This document shows, piece by piece, positions 1-5,588 of a stretch of 5,588 nucleotides of DNA. The notes under the pieces are model-generated. The model had not been told where the DNA came from and did no database searches. It worked only from the letters and a program-made list of their open reading frames with translations. Source of the DNA: Alphaproteobacteria bacterium UBA6544. GTDB taxonomy: Bacteria; Pseudomonadota; Alphaproteobacteria; UBA8366. Position 1 is the stretch's first letter, and the number at the start of each line of letters is the position of its first letter. The stretch covers positions 1 to 5,588 of the forward strand of contig DJKK01000006.1 in the NCBI GenBank assembly GCA_002434595.1. The letters run 5' to 3'. The position numbers and the translations under genes were made by a program.

Positions 1-716
1 TCTCGTAGAACGTCGATCAGAGGAGAAATCTCAATCCCCGACGGATCGTCCAGCGGAAGGTAATATAGGGAAACCGGGCCGCGTGTCCGTGTCATGAAAG
101 TGTGAGCCCCCGAAGGGTCGAGGCGGATATTCTGAAAATAAAAATTGACTAGGTATGGCATGAGGCGTCGCACGGCGTCCGGACCGTAATTATTACCGCA
201 GGCGAGCAGGTTTGCGGGTTCAAACGTCACGCCGAAATTTGGCCGGTCAATACGCGACATGAGATCCAGTGTCTCGTCGACGGTCTCCGCGAGCGTACCC
301 CAATGGGTCTGCTGCGCCAGCACGACACCTCGCTCGCCCGCTTCGTCGGCAGCGCGCTGAACGAAAGGGATATCTGCTGCGGTTTGGATCATGACTCTGA
401 CTAATGCCGCACCAAGTATTTCTGCAAGCTCAAGATGAGGCGTGATGTTTTGCAGACAGGAAGGCGCGTCGGGCGAGTTTGCGGCTAGTGGCACATTGCC
501 CATCACCATTGAAGCAGAGAGGCCATACCTGTCGAGCAGTGCCCGAATTTCATGGATGCGCGGCTCTGGTGTATCCACGGAGACAGCGGAGGCACGCATC
601 GAAAGACCTGCGAAACCCGCTTCGGCAGCCAAGGGCACCAATTCATCGATCGGCATAGCGGCCACATCCTTGCGCTGCGAAGATTCAGCGATCCGGCATG
701 AGAGGGAGAGTTTCAT
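1..716 (-). CDS. Sugar phosphate isomerase/epimerase-like TIM-barrel protein (3' end beyond window)
   Basis: The frame is open from ATG at 716 to the window edge (238 codons, no stop), so the C-terminus is missing. The protein starts MKLSLSCRIAES and has the layout of the xylose-isomerase-like TIM-barrel family (AP endonuclease 2 superfamily): an early helix with EAGFAGLSMRA (about residues 32-42), HLELAEILGAALVRVM (94-109), and QQTHWGTLAETVDETL (135-150), which matches the family's ExHxGxLxxT stretch. FEPANLLACG (165-174) matches the DPxN/H stretch. The usual metal ligands are altered: Gln136 stands where Glu is common and Glu166 where Asp is common. No strong Shine-Dalgarno is seen; a GGAG at 738-735 lies too far from the ATG, and a TTG two codons upstream is an alternative start. 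It is the last visible gene of the operon, 54 nt after the hydratase. The family identification is firm; the substrate is unknown and could be a sugar or hydroxy-acid derivative. Confidence 0.85.
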   Translation of the reverse strand, partial: MKLSLSCRIAESSQRKDVAAMPIDELVPLAAEAGFAGLSMRASAVSVDTPEPRIHEIRALLDRYGLSASMVMGNVPLAANSPDAPSCLQNITPHLELAEILGAALVRVMIQTAADIPFVQRAADEAGERGVVLAQQTHWGTLAETVDETLDLMSRIDRPNFGVTFEPANLLACGNNYGPDAVRRLMPYLVNFYFQNIRLDPSGAHTFMTRTRGPVSLYYLPLDDPSGIEISPLIDVLR

Positions 717-770
717 TGGCAATCGGTCGCTGAGCTCCGAGCAGGAGAATTTCGTCCAGGCTTTAAGGGA

Positions 771-1547
771 TTATCCTGTGAATGCGACTTCGACCCGCCC
801 CAGTGAACCGAAATCCATGATAACTTCATCATCCGGTTTGATTTCCAGAGGCTCGGCGCATGTCCCTGTAGTTACGACTTGCCCGGTCTCAATGCTTAAC
901 CCCAGGCCGGTCACTTCATTCACGAGCCATTGCAGGGCTACACGCGGGTCACCCAGGACGTTCGATCCGTTTCCGGCATAGGCGTCACCGTCGATACATT
1001 CGACGTGCACTTCGTGTTGCGTTAGGTCTATCGCGCGCCATTCCGTCTCCGCCGCGGGGCCTATGACGAATTCATGCGAACAGGCATTGTCGGCGATGAG
1101 TTGCGCTTCGCCGGCACTCGCGAAGTCTTCAAACCGGGAATCGGGGACTTCGATTGCGGGATGTAGGCTGCTCACCGCATCGAGCACTTCGTGCACACTG
1201 TACGGTTCATCGGTGGGGCCGAGTGATCTGCCAAAACGGAAAGCGAATTCAGGCTCTGCGACCCGCATGCGGTTGTCGCCGAAGAGCAGTTCTGCGCCGT
1301 CCTGATAAGAGCGTTCTGCGAGCAAGCGGCCGGCAATCGGCCCGGTGACACCGATATGCTGCTGCCCAGCGCTGCTCGTTGCGGCAATCTTCCAGCCGAA
1401 TATTGGTTTGCGGCTTAGTGCCGCGAGTTCTGCCTGAATTGCGTAGCCATGACCACGGGTCTTCGGCCGCAGGTCTTCTGGTAATTTGTCGATGACTTCA
1501 CCGGCGTTCCAAAGCTGCCAAATTAAATCTGCGGCGCCTGAAGCCAT
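771..1547 (-). CDS. 2-keto-4-pentenoate hydratase-like protein (MhpD / fumarylacetoacetase fold)
   Basis: A 258-residue protein close to the usual length of MhpD-type hydratases, which add water to 2-hydroxypenta-2,4-dienoate or related 2-keto-4-enoates in meta-cleavage pathways; decarboxylases of the same fold are the main alternative. Visible family marks are FGWKIAAT (50-57, with Lys53), the metal-binding AEPEFAF (Glu98 and Glu100) with a third acidic ligand in HPAIEVPDSRF (Glu133), and GNGSNVLGDPRVALQWLVNE near residue 200. The usual late glycine-rich GS/GT turn appears as TTGTC. I choose ATG at 1547: it overlaps the preceding gene's stop as TGATG and has GAGGG at 1558-1554, 6 nt away. 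A TTG one codon upstream would sit only 3 nt from that site. The stop is TAA. The start overlap implies translational coupling to the RraA-like gene. The fold is clear; the exact reaction is inferred. Confidence 0.88.
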   Translation of the reverse strand: MASGAADLIWQLWNAGEVIDKLPEDLRPKTRGHGYAIQAELAALSRKPIFGWKIAATSSAGQQHIGVTGPIAGRLLAERSYQDGAELLFGDNRMRVAEPEFAFRFGRSLGPTDEPYSVHEVLDAVSSLHPAIEVPDSRFEDFASAGEAQLIADNACSHEFVIGPAAETEWRAIDLTQHEVHVECIDGDAYAGNGSNVLGDPRVALQWLVNEVTGLGLSIETGQVVTTGTCAEPLEIKPDDEVIMDFGSLGRVEVAFTG

Positions 1548-2239
1548 CAATTACCCTCTTCGATTATCAGCGCATCTGCGATCATGGACTGCATGCTTGC
1601 GGGCATTGTGGCGCCTGCGGCAACGTTCTGGATTGCGCCTTTCTCCGCTTCCTGGATTTCCGCGAGACGATTAGCAACTCCTTCCGCCCTCTCCTGTGGC
1701 ACGATGACTACTGAATCCGGGTCGCCTATCACGATGTCACCTGGGTTGACGTGTACGCCGCCAAGAGTTACCGGAGCGCCGACGATACCCAAGCCCGTGC
1801 GTCCGGGTGAATTTGGCGAAAGGCCTTGGCAGAAACATGGGAGGCCCACCTCCAGAATGCCGGCTTTATCGCGCGCAAGGCCGTCGGTTACGAAACCCGC
1901 TATTCCTTTATTATTCATCATGCCAATGGCGAGATCGCCCACCACTGCGGTACCTGTAAAGGCGTCATTGGCAACCACAAGGACGTCGCCCGGTTCCGCT
2001 TCGTGAACACCGCCGAACATGCCAACGATATCGGCGGGTGCTGAATACGCAGTCAGCGCAGGGCCAACGAATGTCGCCTGAGACTCGTCAAGCGGTTTGA
2101 TCCGGTAGTCGAGTGCGCCCCGGCCATCCATAGCATCGGCGAGATGTGAGGTCTGTGCGCCTCGAAACTTGTCTATCAGTTCTGCGGACGGGCGTTTGAA
2201 GCCGCGATGAATGGTTAGGGCAGGCGGGTCGTGAATCAT
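1547..2239 (-). CDS. RraA-like aldolase (4-hydroxy-4-methyl-2-oxoglutarate / 4-carboxy-4-hydroxy-2-oxoadipate aldolase family)
   Basis: A 230-residue protein with the full RraA/MenG-like fold signature: FRGAQTSHLADAMDGRG (25-41), EPGDVLVVAND (82-92), a central glycine-rich stretch from 101 ending in VTDGLARD, then VNPGDIVIGDPDSVVIVP. Asp102 followed after exactly 20 residues by Arg123-Asp124 reproduces the D-x20-R-D motif described for class II HMG/CHA aldolases, which split 4-hydroxy-4-methyl-2-oxoglutarate or the carboxy analogue into pyruvate and a second keto acid. RNase-E regulators of the RraA type do not have to keep this motif, so an enzymatic role is favoured. The GDxDG turn reads GDPDS here, a small departure. 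The start ATG lies 15 nt after the PPOX gene stop, with only a weak ribosome site; the TGA stop overlaps the next ATG. Its partner hydratase makes 4-hydroxy-2-oxo acids, fitting a hydrate-then-cleave sequence. The true substrate is not determinable. Confidence 0.88.
   Translation of the reverse strand: MIHDPPALTIHRGFKRPSAELIDKFRGAQTSHLADAMDGRGALDYRIKPLDESQATFVGPALTAYSAPADIVGMFGGVHEAEPGDVLVVANDAFTGTAVVGDLAIGMMNNKGIAGFVTDGLARDKAGILEVGLPCFCQGLSPNSPGRTGLGIVGAPVTLGGVHVNPGDIVIGDPDSVVIVPQERAEGVANRLAEIQEAEKGAIQNVAAGATMPASMQSMIADALIIEEGN
1554..1558 (-). promoter_or_regulatory. Ribosome binding site deciding the hydratase start
   Basis: GAGGG on the minus strand, within the last codons of the RraA-like gene, is 6 nt from ATG 1547 but only 3 nt from the alternative TTG at 1550. 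Spacing therefore favours the ATG that overlaps the upstream stop. Confidence 0.6.
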
Positions 2240-2254
2240 TTTCAGGTGTCTCGT

Positions 2255-2884
2255 TCAATAGATGGTATCTTTTAGGCGCTGCGGATAATTCTTGTCATAG
2301 GCGTCACCGTCGAATCCCTCGGTGCTTAGCGCTTGAAGTATATTCCCAGATGTCGGCAGTTCCTTGCGTTCAATCTGCGCATCGGGATCCCAGATACGGG
2401 AACGGGCGATCGCCTTTTGACATTGGAAGTAGACACGGTCCGCAGTCACGATGATCACGCTTCGGGGTGTTCTCCCATTCATGTCAAAGGAGGCGCAAAG
2501 TTCAGGATCGGCCGAGATTTCAGCTCGCCCATTGATGCGTAACGTCTCGCCGACACCGGGCACCAAAAACAACAGCGACACGCGCGGGTCACGGACGATG
2601 TTGCGTAGTGTATCGATCCGGTTGTTGCCTCGGCGATCCGGTATCATGACGGTCTTTTTGTTTACAACCCGGACGAACCCGGCAGGGTCCCCTCGGGGTG
2701 AACAATCGAGGCCTTCCTCTGCGACGCTCGCCAGGACGATGAATGGGGACTTTTCGATAAAGGCGCGGTAATGATCGGAAATGTAATCGATTTCCTTCAC
2801 AAGCGATTGCGCCAAAGGTTCACCATAGATCGCTTCTAGTTCGGCGATCGTTGAGACAGTGCTTTTCGGTGAGAGATCGTTCAT
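2255..2884 (-). CDS. PPOX-class FMN-dependent protein (pyridoxamine 5'-phosphate oxidase-like, MSMEG_1061/DR_2398-type)
   Basis: A 209-residue cytosolic protein of the split-barrel flavin-binding family. Recognisable blocks are FIEKSPFIVLAS (42-53), CSPRGDPAGFVRV (61-73), MIPDRRGNNRIDTLRNI (80-96), FLVPGVGETLRINGRAEI (central), and VYFQCQKAIARSRIWDP near residue 155. The PRGD, PDRxGNxRxDTLxNI and QCxKAxxRSxxWDP blocks mark the long PPOX subfamily rather than true PdxH. Members bind FMN, some F420 or heme; substrates are mostly unknown, so a redox or detoxifying side role is a guess. Start ATG 2884 is supported by GGGGAG at 2895-2890, 5 nt upstream. The stop is TGA; the C-terminus ends naturally (KDTIY) and no hairpin is evident after it. 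It follows a 134-nt gap after the dioxygenase, the largest within the operon, so it may be partly independently expressed. Confidence 0.9.
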   Translation of the reverse strand: MNDLSPKSTVSTIAELEAIYGEPLAQSLVKEIDYISDHYRAFIEKSPFIVLASVAEEGLDCSPRGDPAGFVRVVNKKTVMIPDRRGNNRIDTLRNIVRDPRVSLLFLVPGVGETLRINGRAEISADPELCASFDMNGRTPRSVIIVTADRVYFQCQKAIARSRIWDPDAQIERKELPTSGNILQALSTEGFDGDAYDKNYPQRLKDTIY

Positions 2885-3018
2885 TAAAACTCCCCGCTAA
2901 AGTGCCATCGACAAATATTCAAAGCCCGGCTCCCCCGTCCCGAAGCACCAGGGTGATGAAACGAACTTTCTGCGCGGCAACCGCAGTCGGAGCTGACGTG
3001 CCGATTTTTTCCGATCTA
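2885..3018 (-). other. 134-nt intra-operon gap between the dioxygenase and PPOX genes
   Basis: This non-coding spacer is the longest inside the minus-strand gene row. On the minus strand it contains a small GCGG-TTG-CCGC hairpin with no U-tract after it, so I do not call a terminator. Its last bases carry the GGGGAG ribosome site of the PPOX gene. No promoter hexamers could be assigned with confidence. It could hold an internal promoter or an mRNA-processing site, but nothing in the bases proves this. Confidence 0.4.
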
Positions 3019-3942
3019 TCACTCCGCTGCTTGCGCCGGAACGGGAACGATCGGATCGCCTGAAATCGAGACGGATTCGCTGCCGTCTGCGCCAACCGGT
3101 ATATCGCCGAGCAACGTCACGCGATATAGCTGACGGTCGAAATCCGATTCGTAAATGTCACGTGGTGCGCAGTGAACGACCGAGCGGTTGTCCCACATCA
3201 CGAGATCGTTGCTCTCCCATTTGAAGCGGAAGGTGAATTCCGGCCGGACCGCATGCTCCCAAAATATTTCCAGTACTTGTTCACTTTCGCGCGGTGAGAG
3301 TCCCACGATTTCTTTCAGGAAGCTCGGGCTGACGTAGAGGACTTTTTCTTTCGTCTCCGGATGAATGCGGACAATTGGATGTTCCGTGGTAAGACGCCGG
3401 CGTTCCTGCATTTCCCGGTATTCGTCCGTCGCATCTGTCCCGACTGGCGGTTGGAATTTGTGTATGCCGCGCAGTGTCTCAGCGAACTTCTGGAGCGGCT
3501 CAGAAAGACCCTCATAGGCTACTACCAGATTGGCCCACAAAGTGTCGCCACCATAAGGCGGTATAACGTCGCCACGCAGGATGGAGACGGCGGGCGGATT
3601 ATGTGCCGCCGTAATATCCGCGTGGTAACCTGTCCAAGGGCGAATGTTCTTGGGTGCGGGCTTGTAGCGTGTATCCCATCGGTTCTTTGCGACGGAATAA
3701 ACCTCAGGATAGCCGTCGACATGGCCAAAAACCGCATGTCCGATCGTTAGGTCGCCGAAAGTTCTGGCGAACGCGACCTGCTCACCATGGGTCATTTTCT
3801 GATCCCGGAAGACGACAACCTTCCACTTTAACAAGGCATCCCAGATGCCCTTGGCATCTTCATCGGACAGCGGGCGCGTTATGTTGGTGCCCGAGATTTC
3901 AGCGCCCATATGGATCGTCAGTGGTTTGACTTCGATACTCAT
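3019..3942 (-). CDS. TauD/TfdA-family Fe(II)/2-oxoglutarate-dependent dioxygenase
   Basis: A 307-residue protein, slightly longer than typical TauD (about 280). Enzymes of this family hydroxylate a substrate with O2 and 2-oxoglutarate, often releasing sulfite, an alcohol or a carbonyl from taurine, alkyl sulfates or phenoxyacetates. The iron triad is complete: His107-Ala-Asp109 in GYHADIT and His257 in WDNRSVVHCAPRD. Arg270 and Arg274 in DRQLYRVTLLGD match the arginine pair that binds 2-oxoglutarate and the substrate anion in TauD. Other marks are VVVFRDQ (42-48), FARTFGDL (58-65), YGGDTLWANLVVAYEGLS (130-147) and HPIVRIHPET (188-197). ATG 3942 follows the selenoprotein stop by 3 nt, with AAGGAAG ahead of it inside the last codons of that gene, implying coupled translation. 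The end is a tandem TGA-TAG. The catalytic machinery looks intact; the substrate is unknown. Confidence 0.93.
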   Translation of the reverse strand: MSIEVKPLTIHMGAEISGTNITRPLSDEDAKGIWDALLKWKVVVFRDQKMTHGEQVAFARTFGDLTIGHAVFGHVDGYPEVYSVAKNRWDTRYKPAPKNIRPWTGYHADITAAHNPPAVSILRGDVIPPYGGDTLWANLVVAYEGLSEPLQKFAETLRGIHKFQPPVGTDATDEYREMQERRRLTTEHPIVRIHPETKEKVLYVSPSFLKEIVGLSPRESEQVLEIFWEHAVRPEFTFRFKWESNDLVMWDNRSVVHCAPRDIYESDFDRQLYRVTLLGDIPVGADGSESVSISGDPIVPVPAQAAE

Positions 3943-3945
3943 CGT

Positions 3946-4572
3946 TTACACTTCCTTCTTTTCGACACCTACGGATTCCAGAAACTTCTCAAGCGTTTCG
4001 TTCGGTTGTGCGCCAACGACGCCGTGACCCGAAGCGACGAATGTAGGGACGCCCGTCACACCATACTGATGCGATTTGCGCCAATCCTCGTCGACGGCAT
4101 CCTTGAAGCTGCGTTGTTCCAGCACCTGACGCGCTTCCTCTACCGATAATCCGTTAGCTTCAACGATCTCCAAAAGAATATCTGGCTCACCGATATTCTT
4201 GGCATCTACAAAATATGCCTTGTAGAGCGCGTCGTGCATGACTTCGCCGCCCTCCTGAGTGTCTGCCCAGGCACCGATTTCTTGGGCGAGGCGGCTATTG
4301 TATGTGTGTGTACGGTGGCCGTAAGGCAGGCCTTCCTGATCCATCAGGCCCTTCATTTGTGCCTGGCGCGCCTGCATCTCTTCTTCGCTGCGTCCCTTGA
4401 ACAGGTCCGTCAGCGCGCGGCCTTCCTGCGGTGTCTCGGGATGCAGCGGAAAGTGCACCCATTTCATTTCGATATTGAACTTTTCCTTGAGCCTCTCGAT
4501 ACGCCCGGTACTGAGATAACACCAAGGTCACACGTAGTCGGTAAAGACTTCCAGTGTTGTTGGTTCTGCCAT
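3946..4572 (-). CDS. FrnE/DsbA-like selenoprotein with U-P-W-C active site (TGA read as selenocysteine)
   Basis: A 208-residue thioredoxin-fold protein of the DSBA-like / 2-hydroxychromene-2-carboxylate isomerase / FrnE group. It begins MAEPTTLEVFTDYV, then codon 15 is TGA (4530-4528), then PWCYLSTGRIERLKEKF. Relatives carry C-P-W-C-Y at this spot after a beta strand ending in DYV, so TGA replaces the nucleophilic cysteine. Downstream the frame is intact: MKWVHFPLHPETPQEG (from residue 36), HTYNSRLAQEIGAWA, YKAYFVDAKNIGEPDILLEI, and DWRKSHQYGVTGVPTF with the cis-proline near residue 176. The stop is TAA. The start ATG 4572 has AAAGGA upstream with 8 nt between. Reading only from Met36 (4467) would drop the first strand and the redox motif. 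A SECIS-like hairpin follows the TGA at the right distance. The likely role is thiol/selenol redox or isomerase chemistry in the cytoplasm (no signal peptide). It heads the operon, 3 nt before the dioxygenase. Alternatives are a point mutation from TGT/TGC or a sequencing error. Confidence 0.88.
4485..4527 (-). promoter_or_regulatory. Bacterial SECIS element (Sec-insertion hairpin) in the mRNA
   Basis: Directly after the UGA the transcript can pair UCUC (4516-4513) with GAGA (4497-4494) and, across one A/C mismatch, GUAC (4511-4508) with GUAU (4502-4499), including one G-U wobble. This closes a 5-nt apical loop CGGGC (4507-4503). A lower stem pairs CCUUG (4527-4523) with CAAGG (4489-4485) across an asymmetric internal loop of 6 and 4 nt. 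The gap from UGA to apical loop is 20 nt, and G occupies the second and third loop positions. Bacterial SECIS rules as I recall them ask for a loop of 3-14 nt, an early loop G, and about 16-37 nt spacing; all are met. The element would recruit SelB with Sec-tRNA. It was folded by eye, without energy values. Confidence 0.8.
4528..4530 (-). other. In-frame TGA, predicted selenocysteine codon (U15)
   Basis: The trinucleotide is TGA on the minus strand, 14 codons after ATG 4572 and in frame with the 173 codons that follow Met36. Protein similarity is family-like on both sides (DYV before, PWCY after), and the residue expected here is the catalytic cysteine. This is the classical pattern of a Sec codon rather than a random nonsense mutation. 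Confidence 0.87.
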
Positions 4573-4586
4573 TAGGCGGTTCCTTT
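4573..4586 (-). promoter_or_regulatory. Ribosome binding site fixing the selenoprotein start at 4572
   Basis: On the minus strand AAAGGA (4586-4581) lies 8 nt before ATG 4572. This supports initiation upstream of the TGA and argues against the internal Met at 4467 as the true start. Confidence 0.65.
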
Positions 4587-4754
4587 GTTCCTTATCAATG
4601 AGAGTGGCACCGCCCGGGGGGAAGGACAAGGTGTACTCCGACGATACTTTACCGATGCCGCTCTTTCCCACGTTTGCAGGCGACGGAAATCTTCCTTGCC
4701 TCTTGGCGTTGCCTCAGTTAACTCCGATGCGGTTCAAATTTGCCGGATTTCTGG
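4573..4754. promoter_or_regulatory. Divergent intergenic region between operon and glycosyltransferase
   Basis: These 182 nt separate two divergent genes and must contain the start signals of the minus-strand operon and probably those of the plus-strand glycosyltransferase. I could not identify convincing -35/-10 pairs on either strand, an operator palindrome, or a riboswitch. The part nearest 4572 is the selenoprotein ribosome site; near 4745 there is only a weak CGGA ahead of the glycosyltransferase ATG. The call rests on layout, not on motifs. Confidence 0.45.
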
Positions 4755-5588
4755 ATGTCTGAGACGCCGAAAAAGCGCTTAATTTTTGAAGGTTGGCGGT
4801 TCATTCCGCATTCGGCGGCGATTGTTTTGCAATCCTACTGCCTCTCGGCTGTCCGGCGGCCGGATATTGAGGTATTGATCCGTGAAATGCCGTTCAACGG
4901 TCCTTGGTCGCGTATCGGCGGTATGTTCCCGGAAGCTCTCGACCGGGCACTTCATACGATACCCGTTGCGGAGGAACACGAACCGGCGGACGTGGTTGTG
5001 CGGATCGGATCTCCGGTCGATCTCGCGCCCGCGCCGGGGGCGGGGCGAACCTTCGTAATGGCGTCGCATGGAGCGGGTTCCACGGTCAATGCACCGATGG
5101 TCGGTGGTGCGAATATGGCCGAAGCCATTGCGGTTGAATCGGAAACCATGCTCCTGACGCCATCGGCATTCGCCCGTCAGGGTCTCTTAGCACAAGGCGT
5201 CCCGGAAGACCGGATTGCCATCACACCACGCGGAATTGATCCAGGTTTCTTCAGACCGCCTTCTGATTCGGAACGTGAGAACTTGAGAGAGCGATTTGGT
5301 TGGACCGACGAATTCGTATTCCTGAATGTCAGCGCAATGACGGACAACAAGGGTATAGACAGGCTTATTCGAGCCTTCGCGTCCGTCTTGGCGCATTACC
5401 CCCGGGCGCGGTTGGTATTGAAGGGGGTCGATTCAATTTATCGTTCGAAGGATCGTTTGACCGGACTTCTGCGTCGGGTACCGGCGGAGATTGCAGCCGC
5501 GGTAGAACCGCAAATCACCTATATCGGCGGCAACTATAAGCTGGTTGATATGACCCGCCTTTACCAGTGTGCTGACGCTTACGTGGCG
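4755..5588 (+). CDS. GT4-type (group 1) glycosyltransferase, 3' end beyond window
   Basis: The frame is open for 278 codons from ATG 4755 to the window end. The N-terminal domain starts RLIFEGWRFIPHSAAIVLQ (residues 8-26), with a REMPFNGPW stretch and ASHGAGSTVNAP (103-114), resembling the Rossmann acceptor domain of GT-B enzymes. Next come TPSAFARQGLLAQGVPEDRI and PRGIDPGFFRP (158-168), the interdomain segment. The C-terminal nucleotide-sugar domain starts at FVFLNVSAMTDNKGIDRLIRAF (from 187), including the NKG turn at 198-200, and continues through ARLVLKG and YIGGNYKLVDMTRLYQCADAYVA. The catalytic E-x7-E region would lie beyond the window. An in-frame TAA near 4718 limits the start; TTG at 4740 is the only other candidate. 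It probably transfers a sugar from an NDP-sugar to a polysaccharide or small acceptor, and is probably unrelated to the divergent operon. Confidence 0.88.
   Translation, partial: MSETPKKRLIFEGWRFIPHSAAIVLQSYCLSAVRRPDIEVLIREMPFNGPWSRIGGMFPEALDRALHTIPVAEEHEPADVVVRIGSPVDLAPAPGAGRTFVMASHGAGSTVNAPMVGGANMAEAIAVESETMLLTPSAFARQGLLAQGVPEDRIAITPRGIDPGFFRPPSDSERENLRERFGWTDEFVFLNVSAMTDNKGIDRLIRAFASVLAHYPRARLVLKGVDSIYRSKDRLTGLLRRVPAEIAAAVEPQITYIGGNYKLVDMTRLYQCADAYVA

Noticed and set aside
442..981. Plus-strand 179-aa open frame.
   Set aside because: It is antisense to the TIM-barrel and hydratase genes, spans both, and shows no family motifs.
2236..2257. TGA stop of the PPOX gene as a second possible Sec codon.
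   Set aside because: The protein ends at the usual family length with a natural C-terminus, no hairpin follows, and the next gene begins 15 nt later.
2960..3000. Small GCGG-TTG-CCGC hairpin after the dioxygenase as a possible terminator.
   Set aside because: The stem is only about 4 bp and no U-tract follows.
2919..3018. Open minus-strand frame through the 134-nt gap (ends in the sequence RDGGAGL then TGA).
   Set aside because: It has no start of its own with a ribosome site, overlaps the dioxygenase gene in another frame and has no recognisable domain; it is probably chance in GC-rich sequence.
3946..4467. The shorter reading of the FrnE-like gene, starting at internal Met 4467 (173 aa).
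   Set aside because: It lacks the first beta strand and the whole redox motif, and the upstream frame continues with family-like sequence to ATG 4572 behind a good ribosome site.
4295..4531. Minus-strand 78-aa frame starting with GTG across the TGA of the selenoprotein gene.
   Set aside because: It is a shifted-frame shadow of the selenoprotein gene with no family-like sequence.
4598..4762. Plus-strand 54-aa frame ending in an 8-nt overlap (ATGTCTGA) with the glycosyltransferase start; possible leader peptide.
   Set aside because: No ribosome binding site precedes its ATG, which lies in the operon's leader region on the other strand, and the product resembles nothing I know.

Overview
The window is bacterial chromosomal DNA, densely coded and of moderate GC. 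Its gene set (TauD/TfdA dioxygenase, RraA-like aldolase, MhpD-like hydratase, FMN-dependent PPOX protein, FrnE/DsbA-like protein) would fit a metabolically versatile, proteobacteria-like organism. No rRNA, tRNA or marker gene is present, so the taxonomy is an inference only.

Positions 1-4572 hold six genes, all on the minus strand and tightly spaced, so they probably form one operon transcribed from near 4600 towards 1. In transcription order they are: (1) a FrnE/DsbA-like thioredoxin-fold protein (4572-3946); (2) a TauD/TfdA-type Fe(II)/2-oxoglutarate dioxygenase (3942-3019), 3 nt downstream; (3) a PPOX-class FMN protein (2884-2255), after a 134-nt gap; (4) an RraA-like / 4-hydroxy-4-methyl-2-oxoglutarate-type aldolase (2239-1547); (5) an MhpD/fumarylacetoacetase-fold 2-keto-4-pentenoate hydratase-like protein (1547-771), overlapping gene 4 by one base; and (6) a sugar-phosphate-isomerase-like TIM barrel (716 to the window edge, 3' end missing). 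On the plus strand, diverging across a 182-nt intergenic region, is a GT4-type glycosyltransferase (from 4755, 3' end missing), probably functionally separate.

The main finding is in gene 1. A naive reading starts this protein at an internal Met (4467) and loses the active site. The true frame begins at ATG 4572, behind a good ribosome binding site. It is interrupted by one in-frame TGA (4530-4528) exactly where the first cysteine of the CPWC motif belongs, giving U-P-W-C. Immediately downstream the mRNA can fold into a bacterial-type SECIS hairpin: an 8-bp upper stem with one mismatch, a 5-nt apical loop CGGGC, and 20 nt between UGA and loop, plus a lower 5-bp stem CCUUG/CAAGG. I interpret gene 1 as a selenoprotein with a UxxC redox centre heading a catabolic operon.

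Together the genes look like a route that oxygenates a small organic acid or aromatic-derived compound, hydrates a 2-keto-4-enoate-type intermediate and cleaves a 2-oxo acid to pyruvate-like products. The redox selenoprotein and the flavoprotein would act as accessory or isomerase/reductase steps. The substrate cannot be read from the sequence.
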